Shown in pieces: positions 8,161 to 16,305 of a stretch of DNA of 64,000 nucleotides. Positions within the stretch are counted from its first letter, which is position 1, and every line of letters begins with the position of its first letter. The notes below the pieces were generated by a model. It did no database searches. It worked only from the letters and a program-made list of their open reading frames with translations, and was not told where the DNA came from. The stretch is from positions 186,001 to 250,000 of the forward strand of contig JADKKR010000001.1 of NCBI GenBank assembly GCA_016720395.1, written 5' to 3'. The stretch is from Geobacteraceae bacterium. GTDB taxonomy: Bacteria; Desulfobacterota; Desulfuromonadia; Geobacterales; Pseudopelobacteraceae. Both the position numbers and the translations under genes were made by a program.

Positions 8161-9330
8161 TCACTTTCCGTCCAGCCATTCCTGGATCACCGCCAAACGC
8201 CCTGCCCAGCCTTCAGACAGGCGCTCCCTGAGAAACGTCGTAAAAAGACTGTCAAACAACTGCACACCCTGCTCCAGCAGGAACATGCGCTCATAAAAGG
8301 CAGCCTCGCGTTCACTGACCTCATCAACCGTAGCATCCTTCTCGATACGGATCTGCGGACACTTGAACGAGGCGAACCCGAACGTTTCCCCCTTCAGGGT
8401 CAGTTTCCAGAGATTCTCGTCCTTTTCCATGCAGACCGTTGCACTGGTTATCCGTTTGCCCCCCTTGAGAGCCGAGATGGCCTCCAGGTAACTGTCCTGG
8501 GAACCGGACACCGACACCTTCTGGATGCCGCCCTCCTCACCGCCCCCCTGGAACTGGATACGGTCATCGATCCAGGCCGAAAACCGCTCGCCGGCACTGA
8601 AATTCCCGGCACAGCTGACCGGGAAATCACCTTCACCGTTCACCCCGTGATGCAGCAGCCAGAGCATGAAATCCCACCCCAGCCACTGGTTGTCACGTAT
8701 CAGGGCGGTGACCGCATCGGAGTTGGCCTGGTTGGCCTTCTCGAGGCATTCCAGCATCGGCCCGGTCAGAAGCATGCGGGCCCGGGCAAAGGGGTGGATG
8801 ACTACCGGACTGAATCCCTCGAAGGTCTTACGGAACAGCTCTTCAAAACGCTCGACGGCTTTGCTGCCCAGACTGAACAGCGTCAGGATGCCGGCCTTCT
8901 GGTCCCAGACGACATCCACACAGGATGGAACCGGCAGACACCGGGACAACAGGCGCTGCTGCACCTGTTCCTTGATCTCTGCGCGCTTGTTTTTGGGCGT
9001 GCGGCGCAGGTTGGGATGCTGGGCCAGAAAAGCCCCCTCTTCACGTCCGGCGTGTGACTTGAGCACTGCGGACGGGACCGTGCGCTGGTCGCGACGCAGC
9101 GAGAAGACCAGGTAATGGTCGCGCCAGAAATCGGACGGGACCTCGAAAACAGCATCATCGGGACGGTCGACGAGTGTCCAGCCCTCGGAGGATTCTTCGG
9201 CGGAATTTTCTATGGACTGAAAGCCCCTGGCGGATAACTTCTCAGAAAACCACGGGAACATATCGTTCTTCGGCAGATCGCCGCTGACGGTGAACTGGAT
9301 GATGCTGACGGTATTGGCATAAACGCCCAT
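8161..9330 (-). CDS. rdgC: Recombination-associated protein RdgC-like
   Basis: This 389-residue protein has features I associate with RdgC, a ring-shaped DNA-binding protein that modulates RecA in some proteobacteria: an N-terminal VSIIQFTVSGDLP strand, a central FRKTFEGFSPV segment, and an acidic, helical C-terminus. It is longer than the roughly 300 residues of the E. coli protein. The ATG follows AAAGGAA. It heads the obgE-proB operon, an unusual place for it. The assignment rests on overall pattern, so I hold it less firmly than its neighbours. Confidence 0.68.
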   Translation of the reverse strand: MGVYANTVSIIQFTVSGDLPKNDMFPWFSEKLSARGFQSIENSAEESSEGWTLVDRPDDAVFEVPSDFWRDHYLVFSLRRDQRTVPSAVLKSHAGREEGAFLAQHPNLRRTPKNKRAEIKEQVQQRLLSRCLPVPSCVDVVWDQKAGILTLFSLGSKAVERFEELFRKTFEGFSPVVIHPFARARMLLTGPMLECLEKANQANSDAVTALIRDNQWLGWDFMLWLLHHGVNGEGDFPVSCAGNFSAGERFSAWIDDRIQFQGGGEEGGIQKVSVSGSQDSYLEAISALKGGKRITSATVCMEKDENLWKLTLKGETFGFASFKCPQIRIEKDATVDEVSEREAAFYERMFLLEQGVQLFDSLFTTFLRERLSEGWAGRLAVIQEWLDGK

Positions 9331-9461
9331 GATAGTAGTTGCTTCCTTTCGGGATAGTTAACGATACGCAGGTTTGTGAGTATGCCACAGATTCAACTGA
9401 AGCGCCATGATCTAATCTCCGTAGCCTGGTCGGCGGGACCTGCAGTAGGGTCCAGCTCCCC

Positions 9462-10436
9462 CTAACGCCCCAGCAGCCTCCGGTACTCCCCGATATCAAG
9501 CGCGGTCTGCCAATGGCCGCTCCACTTCCCTGCAAGGCTCCCCCCCCAGAAGACAGCTATCACCAGCAGGGCAAAGACAAACCCCGGGACGGCAAACCTG
9601 CCGGCGGCTCGCATGGAGAGAGCCTGATTGAAGCGGCAATGGCTGACACAGCGCCAGCAGCCGATGCATTCCGGCGAGGACACGCTGGTTGTGTGCATGA
9701 CGTCGATGAAGGTCGGGCAGACCTGGCTGCAGACGCCACAGGAGACGCAGCGTTCGGTGTTGCGGGTGACGCGCAGCGGCGACAGCATCGCCAGCATTCC
9801 CAGCAGGGCCCCATAGGGGCAGAGATAGCGGCAGAAGGGGTTCTTCAGGAAAAACGAGAGCAACAGCAGAGTCAGAATCACCCCCAGCGCCACGGGCGAA
9901 AGGTGCAGGAAAAAATCCATCAGGCGCACGTCGGCCAGCTTGTGGTAATCCGAATAGATGAAGGCTTCCAGTGCAGCCGGCGACATGGCAACCGCAACGG
10001 AGTAGACAAAGAAGGCCATCAGCAGGTACTTCACCCCGCGCAGAGGCAGGTCCAGCCAGCGCGGCAGACGTGGATTGCGCCGCAGCAGCTTGAATCCGGC
10101 CTTCCAGGAGCATTCCGAGACCACTGACACCGGACAGATCCAGGAGCAGAAGGAGCGCCGGAGGAGCAGGGCTCCCGCAAGCACCGTCAGAAAGATCACC
10201 ACCGCTGCCGGGTGGATGACGTTGATGCCGCCCCCCTTGAGCCAGGAAGCTGTCCCCAACAGGCCCGAGATCGGCAGGAAGCCCTCAATGCCGTCAGGGC
10301 GGGGTACAAATGCTGTCAGGCCGCCACTGCGAATATGGAGAACAAACTGGTAGAAGCGGACACCCACCCAGAGGATGAAGCCGAGAAAGCAGAACTGGAT
10401 CAGGATACGGAGCGGCTGGACGTAACGGGCTGGCAT
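9462..10436 (-). CDS. Membrane-bound polyferredoxin (NapH/NosR-C type)
   Basis: This 324-residue protein has about five hydrophobic helices. Two cysteine pairs of the CxxxCP type (CSWICP, CRYLCP) lie in membrane-flanking loops, and two CX2CX2CX3C ferredoxin motifs (CVSCGVCSQVC and CIGCWRCVSHC) lie near residues 235-270. This layout is that of NapH/MauN/NosR-type quinol-linked electron carriers. The redox partner is not encoded nearby. It lies 60 bases downstream of htrA, separated by a GC-rich hairpin (about 10463-10486) without a T tract, which may reduce read-through. Confidence 0.82.
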   Translation of the reverse strand: MPARYVQPLRILIQFCFLGFILWVGVRFYQFVLHIRSGGLTAFVPRPDGIEGFLPISGLLGTASWLKGGGINVIHPAAVVIFLTVLAGALLLRRSFCSWICPVSVVSECSWKAGFKLLRRNPRLPRWLDLPLRGVKYLLMAFFVYSVAVAMSPAALEAFIYSDYHKLADVRLMDFFLHLSPVALGVILTLLLLSFFLKNPFCRYLCPYGALLGMLAMLSPLRVTRNTERCVSCGVCSQVCPTFIDVMHTTSVSSPECIGCWRCVSHCRFNQALSMRAAGRFAVPGFVFALLVIAVFWGGSLAGKWSGHWQTALDIGEYRRLLGR

Positions 10437-10495
10437 GAGGGCTCCGGAGAGATGATGAGCAGGGGCGGGCCGAAGCCCACCCCTGAAGGAAGGGA

Positions 10496-11911
10496 CTAAT
10501 CGGACTTCATGGCCACGTAATGAATGCTGCCATCGGGACGTTTGAGCAGCAGGCGCACCACATCGCCCTTCTTGATCTTCGTCACGACGGCACTGTATTT
10601 TTCCAGAGAATCCGGACGCTGTCCATTGATCTCGACGATGAGGCTTCCCGGGACCGTGCCGGCCTCCTCGGCGGGCGACCCCGGTTTTACCTCGGTGACG
10701 ACCAGACCGGCCTTGCTGTCTTTGATATTCAGACGGGTGGCCAGTTCACTGTTCAGCTCCTTGACCGTAATACCCAGTTTCTCGCTTTCTGTTCCGCCTG
10801 TGCCCGCCGGCGAGGCATCATCCCCCTTCAGCAGGCCGATCACTACAGAAAATTCCTGTTTCCTGCCGTCGCGGACGACCACCAACGGGACCTTCTTGTC
10901 GATAGGCGTAGCAGCAACATACCGCGGCAGTTCGTTGCCCTCGTTGACCGGCTTGCCGTCATACTCCAGGATAACGTCCCCTGCCTTCAGCCCGGCCTTG
11001 TCCGCGGGGGTGTCCTTTTCGACACTTGCGATCAGTGCGCCCTTTTCGGACTCAAGGCCGAAGGATTTGGCCAGATCAGCGGTCAGGGGCTGGAAGCGCA
11101 CTCCCAGGTAACCGCGGGTCACCTTGCCGGATTCGCGCAGTTGCGCAATGATGCCCTTGGCCATGTTGACCGGGATGGCAAAACCGATACCCTGCCCACC
11201 GGCGATGATGGCAGTGTTGATGCCAACCACCCTGCCCTGGACGCTGAAGAGCGGGCCGCCCGAATTGCCGGGATTGATGGAGGCATCGGTCTGAATGAAG
11301 TCATCATACGGACCGTTACCGATAACGCGCCCCTTGGCGCTGACAATGCCGGCCGTGACCGTCTGTGACAGGCCGAAGGGATTGCCGATGGCCATGACCC
11401 ACTCGCCCACTTCCAGGGCGTCACTGTCTCCCAGTTCAGCGGCAGGGAACTTCTCTTTGTCACTGATCTTGATCAGCGCCAGGTCCAGCTTTTCGTCCGC
11501 ACCCTTGATCTCACCCTTGATCTCGCGCCCGTCGGCAAGCTTGACCATGACCTCGTCAGCTCCGTTGACCACATGATTGTTGGTGAGAATGTATCCATCC
11601 GGACTGATGATGAATCCGGTTCCGAGACTCTGTTCACGGCGCGGGCGCTGCTGCGGCATCTGGCCGTTGAATTGGCCGAAGAAATCCTCAAAGAAGTTGT
11701 CAAACGGTGACTGCATGCGGGGACGCTGCTGATACGGTCTCGGCTTGACGACCTTGGCGGTGCGGATATTGACGACCGTGGGCTTGAGCCTTTTTGCAAG
11801 CTCGACAAAGTCGGGTCCGGCTGTTCCGGCTGACGACAACGACGGAATGGAAAGAGAAAAAACAATACCGACCACCACCAGGCGCAGTGCTGAAGATGCA
11901 TTACGTGACAT
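10496..11911 (-). CDS. htrA: Periplasmic serine protease, HtrA/DegP family
   Basis: This 471-residue protease/chaperone begins with a signal peptide (cleavage likely after residues 27-30) and a Pro/Gln/Arg-rich loop (about 55-95). The trypsin-like domain has a complete triad at His113 (TNNHVV), Asp143 (LDLALI) and Ser217 (GNSGGP). Two PDZ domains follow, starting near residues 290 and 390. It would degrade or refold damaged periplasmic proteins. The ATG at 11911 has GGGAGG at good spacing, whereas the upstream in-frame start at 11995 would hide the signal peptide. Confidence 0.95.
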   Translation of the reverse strand: MSRNASSALRLVVVGIVFSLSIPSLSSAGTAGPDFVELAKRLKPTVVNIRTAKVVKPRPYQQRPRMQSPFDNFFEDFFGQFNGQMPQQRPRREQSLGTGFIISPDGYILTNNHVVNGADEVMVKLADGREIKGEIKGADEKLDLALIKISDKEKFPAAELGDSDALEVGEWVMAIGNPFGLSQTVTAGIVSAKGRVIGNGPYDDFIQTDASINPGNSGGPLFSVQGRVVGINTAIIAGGQGIGFAIPVNMAKGIIAQLRESGKVTRGYLGVRFQPLTADLAKSFGLESEKGALIASVEKDTPADKAGLKAGDVILEYDGKPVNEGNELPRYVAATPIDKKVPLVVVRDGRKQEFSVVIGLLKGDDASPAGTGGTESEKLGITVKELNSELATRLNIKDSKAGLVVTEVKPGSPAEEAGTVPGSLIVEINGQRPDSLEKYSAVVTKIKKGDVVRLLLKRPDGSIHYVAMKSD

Positions 11912-12049
11912 GTTCCGACCTCCCTTGTATCCGGTGTGTGTTGAAAGGAGAGAGGCGGGCCGCAGATCCTGCCACGACACCGCCCCTCCCCTCATACTGG
12001 TAAAAAGATATGTTCTCTGCCGGAAAAAGTCAACCCTGGACCGCTTACC

Positions 12050-12169
12050 CCAATTTCAAATCAAGGATGAAATCAAGGCGGCGAGGACTGAGGCGACGAA
12101 GGCGTACAACAACGTACGTTGAGAAGCCGAAGACGAGCCAACGAAGATAGCGCCTTGATTTGGAATTGG
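12050..12169. repeat. MITE-like palindromic element
   Basis: A 120-bp intergenic element is bounded by 17-bp inverted arms: CCAATTTCAAATCAAGG at the left and the complement of CCAATTCCAAATCAAGG at the right (16 of 17 match). The inside holds related CGAAG/CGAGG-rich segments around a central CGTACAACAACGTACG palindrome. It lies between htrA and a response regulator gene, ending two bases from that gene's stop codon. There is no transposase. It looks like a non-autonomous mobile or REP-type repeat. Confidence 0.7.
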
Positions 12170-12171
12170 AA

Positions 12172-12843
12172 TTACCCCTCGCGCATGACGTAGCCCTGAC
12201 CACGCACCGTATGAATCAGCCTGACAGGAAAATCCTTGTCGACCTTCTTGCGCAGGTAATTGACATACACATCGATGATGTTGGTAAAACTGTCAAAGGC
12301 ATAGTCCCAGACATGGTCTGCAATCATTGCCCGCGAAAGGACCGTATTGGTGTTGCGCATCAGGTATTCCAGCAGTCCGTACTCCTTGGCAGTCAGCTCG
12401 ATCTCTTTCTTACCGCGCCACACCTTGTGGCTGACCGGGTCCAGGCGCAGGTCGGCAAAAGTGATCTCCGCTCCGCGGTCCTGGCCCTCTCGACGCAACA
12501 GGGCACGCACCCGGGCCGTCAGCTCGGAAAAAGCGAAGGGCTTGGTAAGATAGTCGTCCGAGCCTGCATCAAGTCCGGACACAACATCCTCCGTGGAGGC
12601 CTTGGCGGTCAGCATCAGCACCGGAATGCGCCGGCCGGCCTCCCGCAGTTCCCGTACAACCGTCAAGCCGTCTTTCTTGGGAAGCATCACATCCAGGATG
12701 ACCAGGCTGTAATCTCCCTCCAGGGCAAGCTTGCATCCCTCAGCCCCGTCATGGGTAACGGTAATCTGGTACCCGTCCTCCTCAAGACCGCGCTTGATAA
12801 AACCGGCTACCTTCTTCTCGTCTTCAACCACCAGGATATTCAT
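12172..12843 (-). CDS. OmpR-family response regulator, no adjacent kinase
   Basis: This 223-residue two-component regulator has a receiver domain (1-115) with phosphoacceptor Asp51 in LVILDVMLP, the conserved Thr in LMLTAKA and Lys in YLTKPF. A winged-helix DNA-binding domain (about 125-222) ends in RGQGYVMRE. It resembles the CusR/CopR/QseB group. The ATG at 12843 follows GGAG; the longer frame to 12879 has no site. No histidine kinase gene lies next to it: downstream is the palindromic element, upstream the ppsR-like gene. Its signal is therefore unknown. Confidence 0.9.
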   Translation of the reverse strand: MNILVVEDEKKVAGFIKRGLEEDGYQITVTHDGAEGCKLALEGDYSLVILDVMLPKKDGLTVVRELREAGRRIPVLMLTAKASTEDVVSGLDAGSDDYLTKPFAFSELTARVRALLRREGQDRGAEITFADLRLDPVSHKVWRGKKEIELTAKEYGLLEYLMRNTNTVLSRAMIADHVWDYAFDSFTNIIDVYVNYLRKKVDKDFPVRLIHTVRGQGYVMREG

Positions 12844-12898
12844 GTGCATTTCTCCTTTCGACATAGTGTATACATACATTACCGCCAGCCAGATCTTA

Positions 12899-13708
12899 TT
12901 AATAAGCCATACTGTCCATGCGCCTCATGATGTCTGACGCAACCTCTTCGACCGACTTGTTGGTGACGTTGATTACCATCCATTCCGGATGCCGCCGGTA
13001 CAGCTGCTTACAATACGCCAGTTCATCCTCGACATGCTGATAGTCGGCGTAACTACCGCGGGAACTCTGGCGCATATTGATCAAACGTGATGTACGGATT
13101 TCCACGAGCCGCTTCGGATCTATAATCAACCCCACGATCTTGCTCTGGTCAATCTGGAACAGCTCCTCCGGAGGATCGATCCCTTTGACCAGCGGTACAT
13201 TGGCGACCTTGTACCCCTTATGAGCCAGATACATGGAGAGCGGCGTCTTCGATGACCGCGAAACCCCCACCAGGACCAGATCAGCCTTATGCAAGTAACG
13301 GGTCTCCTGGCCGTCGTCGTGCTTGACCGTGAAGTTCACCGCCTCTACCCGCTTGTGATACTCAGTGTCTATGCGATGCAGCAGTCCGGGTTTTTCCTGG
13401 GACGCGGAACCCAGAAAACGGGACAGGCTGTAGATCAGTCCACTCAGCAGATCCACCGCAAACAGGCCGTGCTCCTCTGCAACCCGTTCAACGGTCTCGG
13501 TCAGCAGCGGGTCAACCAGTGTATAGGCCACCATACCCGGTTCATTGACCGCGACCGACAGGGCCTGCTGGACATCAGCCTGGTTGCGGATCTGGCACAG
13601 CCGATGGATCCGCACGTCCTCATCATAAAACTGTGACAGTGCCGCCCGGATCACCCGTTCTGCAGTTTCCCCTGTCGAATCGGAAACGACGTAGATAATC
13701 TTGTTCAC
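12899..13708 (-). CDS. ppsR: PEP synthase/PPDK regulatory kinase-phosphotransferase
   Basis: This is a DUF299 protein of 269 residues (276 if the ATG at 13729 is used). It opens with IYVVSDSTGETAE and has the P-loop-like GVSRSSKTPLSMYLA near residue 150. Family members add and remove a phosphate on phosphoenolpyruvate synthase or pyruvate phosphate dikinase according to ADP and phosphate levels, switching gluconeogenesis. That fits an acetate-using organism. Neither start has a strong ribosome site; the GTG at 13708 begins right at the conserved fold, so I prefer it. Confidence 0.88.
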   Translation of the reverse strand: MNKIIYVVSDSTGETAERVIRAALSQFYDEDVRIHRLCQIRNQADVQQALSVAVNEPGMVAYTLVDPLLTETVERVAEEHGLFAVDLLSGLIYSLSRFLGSASQEKPGLLHRIDTEYHKRVEAVNFTVKHDDGQETRYLHKADLVLVGVSRSSKTPLSMYLAHKGYKVANVPLVKGIDPPEELFQIDQSKIVGLIIDPKRLVEIRTSRLINMRQSSRGSYADYQHVEDELAYCKQLYRRHPEWMVINVTNKSVEEVASDIMRRMDSMAY

Positions 13709-13755
13709 AATCCCCGACCGCCTGAACATTGACTTGGATTAAACTAATTATTATT

Positions 13756-13771
13756 TCTAATGAGAATTAGA
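13756..13771. promoter_or_regulatory. Palindromic operator-like site between ppsR and prmA
   Basis: The 16-bp palindrome TCTAATGAGAATTAGA (6-bp arms, 4-base centre) sits in the AT-rich divergent promoter region. It has some likeness to Fur-box half sites, but the match is partial and the regulator cannot be named. Confidence 0.3.
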
Positions 13772-13866
13772 TTCCACTGGCGACTATTTGTCAAGATTTT
13801 TTGTTGTCAGCATGATATCGTTCTGCTAACGTATTGAAGTTATGAAAAATTAATTGTGGCGGTGCT

Positions 13867-14790
13867 ATGACTGATACATGGGTGGAAATATCCTGCAGGG
13901 TCCCTGCGGAGCTTGCTGACATTGTTGCGGAGTATCTGACCGGTCTCTCGGGAAACGGCGTGTGCGTCGAGAACCTGAACGTGGACGCCTTTTCCCACAG
14001 CGAGATCCCCGAGTCTGCCGTAATAACCGTCAGATCCTACTTTCCCGCAACTGAAAACAGCGCCGACCGGCTGGCAGAGATCGGCACCTTTCTGAAAGAA
14101 CTTTCCGGACGGCAGCCGGGATGCGTCCTTGCGGAGCCCGAACTCAGCTCGGTTTCAACCGAAGACTGGAGCACCAGCTGGAAGGCCAATTTCAAACCGC
14201 TGCGGGTCGGCAACCGCCTGCTGATCGTTCCGTCCTGGGAAGAGGTGCAGCCCCGCCCGGGAGACATTGTGCTGCACCTGGACCCGGGCATGGCCTTCGG
14301 AACCGGCGGGCACGAAACAACCCGGCTCTGCCTGGAGCTGCTGGAACAGATCATGGACGACATGCCGCTTCTGCTCTCTCCCTCGGTACTGGACCTGGGA
14401 ACCGGATCAGGCATTCTGGCCATGGCTGCCGTCCAGCTGGGCGCCGGGCGCGTCTACGCAGTGGACATCGATCCGCAGGCTGTGGAGGTGGCCCGTGAAA
14501 ATCTGGCGACTAATGGCCTGACAGAGCAGGTCGAGTGCAGCACGACTCCTCTGGAATCACTATCAGAGGACTTTGATGTCATCCTGGCCAACATCCTGGC
14601 CGAGGAGCTGGTTCGCCTGGCACCTTTCCTTGCCCGGCGGCTGAAGCCTGGCGGCAGTCTCGTGCTTTCGGGCATCCTGGCCGAAAAGGAGGGCCTGGTC
14701 CGGACCGGCTTCGCACATCAGCCGCTGCATTACCTGACGACGCTCCGGGCCGGCGAATGGGTGGCGATTCACTACCGGAAAGCCGACTGA
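13867..14790 (+). CDS. prmA: Ribosomal protein L11 methyltransferase
   Basis: This 307-residue class I SAM-dependent methyltransferase trimethylates ribosomal protein L11. The N-terminal substrate-recognition domain is followed by TEDWSTSWKANFKP, the DPGMAFGTGGHETT signature, and the SAM-binding motif LDLGTGSGILAMAA. The NILAEELV motif of PrmA follows. Its stop codon lies two bases before the rsmE start, so the two rRNA/ribosome modification genes are co-transcribed. Confidence 0.95.
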   Translation: MTDTWVEISCRVPAELADIVAEYLTGLSGNGVCVENLNVDAFSHSEIPESAVITVRSYFPATENSADRLAEIGTFLKELSGRQPGCVLAEPELSSVSTEDWSTSWKANFKPLRVGNRLLIVPSWEEVQPRPGDIVLHLDPGMAFGTGGHETTRLCLELLEQIMDDMPLLLSPSVLDLGTGSGILAMAAVQLGAGRVYAVDIDPQAVEVARENLATNGLTEQVECSTTPLESLSEDFDVILANILAEELVRLAPFLARRLKPGGSLVLSGILAEKEGLVRTGFAHQPLHYLTTLRAGEWVAIHYRKAD

Positions 14791-14792
14791 GG

Positions 14793-15539
14793 ATGGGCAG
14801 CCGGCGCTTCATGATACACAGCCGCACCATCCAGGACGGCTCGGCGACCCTTGATGGCGAGCTGTTCAGGCATATGGCGCGGGTGCTGCGACTCTCTGCG
14901 GGTGATCCCGTGACTCTGGTGGATGAACAGGGGGGAGAGCATGATGGGGTGATCGCTTCCATCGGCAGGGAACTGGTGACCGTCACCATCACCCGGTCAA
15001 ACCATGAGCCTCTCCCTGAGGCGAGCAGCCTGAGGATTACGGTCTGCCAGGCGCTCCCTAAAGGTGAGAAGATCGACCTGATCCTTCAAAAAGGCACCGA
15101 ACTGGGTGCATATGACTTCTGGCTGTTCGGCGGCAGCCGTTCCGTTGCCCGTGTCCGCGATGACCAGCGCGACCTCAAGCTGGAACGCTGGAACCGGATC
15201 GCCGCCGGGGCGGCCCGTCAATGCGGACGGCGGACCGTGCCCGCGGTGCACTGGTACCCGACTGCGGCCGAAGCGGCGGCTGCAGCGACGCACGACCTGC
15301 GCCTGATCCTCTGGGAGGAAGAGCGCACCAGCAGCCTGAAAAACAGGCTCGACGGCACCCCGGACCCCGGATCAGTGATCGTTGCGATCGGTCCCGAAGG
15401 TGGTTTCGACCCTCGCGAAACAGACCTTTTTATAAGGCACGGATTCCAGAGTGTTTCCCTGGGAACAAGAATTCTTCGGACAGAGACAGCAGCTATTGCC
15501 ATCGTGGCAATTTTACAGTATATAGGTGGAGATATCTGA
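14793..15539 (+). CDS. rsmE: 16S rRNA m3U1498 methyltransferase
   Basis: This 248-residue SPOUT-family enzyme methylates U1498 of 16S rRNA. An N-terminal PUA-like part begins SRRFMIH and the HMARVLRL motif follows. The C-terminal knotted domain carries QKGTELG, AIGPEGGF and LGTRILRTETA. The ATG at 14793 gives the usual family start; the frame is open further upstream inside prmA (14757), but that would be an extra 12 residues. Confidence 0.94.
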   Translation: MGSRRFMIHSRTIQDGSATLDGELFRHMARVLRLSAGDPVTLVDEQGGEHDGVIASIGRELVTVTITRSNHEPLPEASSLRITVCQALPKGEKIDLILQKGTELGAYDFWLFGGSRSVARVRDDQRDLKLERWNRIAAGAARQCGRRTVPAVHWYPTAAEAAAAATHDLRLILWEEERTSSLKNRLDGTPDPGSVIVAIGPEGGFDPRETDLFIRHGFQSVSLGTRILRTETAAIAIVAILQYIGGDI

Positions 15540-15554
15540 TAAAAGGAGACATCA

Positions 15555-16115
15555 ATGAAATGTCCTAAGTGCGGATACAACAGTTTCGAGATTTATGACA
15601 CCTGTAAAAAATGCGCCAACGACCTGGTCAGCTACAAGAATATTCACGGGCTGAAATCCATTGTTCTGCCGCTTGAGACGCGCATTTCAATGGCCGAAAA
15701 GCTCATGGCTGAAAAGGGACTTGACGAACAGGCGGCTGTGGTCGATGCACCGGTAGACATGTTCTCTTTTGACACCCCTGAAAATGAATCCACGCAGCAG
15801 ACGGACTCATTTATCAAGGACGATCCCTTCAATTTTGTCGATGAACCGGCCTCCCCGTCTTCAGGAGGTGACGAATTCTCCTTTAACAAGGATCAGATAT
15901 CGGCCCAGGCCAAGGCTGAGGAAGAGGCTTTTGCCGACCTCATAGAATCAACCTCACAGATAAAAAGCGAGGGGCCCTCAGCTCAAGAGGCTCAGGAATC
16001 GAGTGATTTTTCCTGGGATGACACGCCGACCATAGCCACCGGAGAGGTCAATCCCCCGCCCGAAGACGATTTTAACAGCCTGTTTGGTGACACCGGGGAC
16101 ACCGCGAAGAAATAG
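15555..16115 (+). CDS. Zinc-ribbon protein with long acidic tail, unknown function
   Basis: This 186-residue protein starts with a zinc ribbon made of CPKCGYNSFEIYDTCKKC (two CxxC pairs, residues 3-20). The rest is acidic, rich in Ser/Asp/Glu/Pro and probably disordered, with repeated aromatic-acid patches such as FSFDTP, DPFNFVDE, DFSWDD and DDFNSLFGD. A strong AAAGGAG ribosome site lies before the ATG, 15 bases after rsmE, so it is part of that operon. The tail patches could be short docking motifs. I know no function. Confidence 0.75.
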   Translation: MKCPKCGYNSFEIYDTCKKCANDLVSYKNIHGLKSIVLPLETRISMAEKLMAEKGLDEQAAVVDAPVDMFSFDTPENESTQQTDSFIKDDPFNFVDEPASPSSGGDEFSFNKDQISAQAKAEEEAFADLIESTSQIKSEGPSAQEAQESSDFSWDDTPTIATGEVNPPPEDDFNSLFGDTGDTAKK

Positions 16116-16237
16116 TTCACCAGTTGAATCATGCACCCAGCCCTGACAGACAGGATGCGTGCATCTCAGGAATGTTTTCCTCCAAAAGAAGCTCTGATGT
16201 ACCGCCCTGCCAGGGGCGGAATACGTTCAAACCTGCT

Positions 16238-16283
16238 AAAAGCCCGTTCCCCTTGAACCTGTTCAGGAAGAACGGGCTTTGGC
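16238..16283 (+). terminator. Hairpin terminator before mutL
   Basis: A perfect 11-bp stem (AAAGCCCGTTC at 16239-16249 with 16270-16280) encloses an inner hairpin and ends in a short T run. It closes the prmA-rsmE operon and sits 25 bases before the mutL start. Confidence 0.75.
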
Positions 16284-16305
16284 TTTCAATCCACGGAGAA
16301 CTGCA

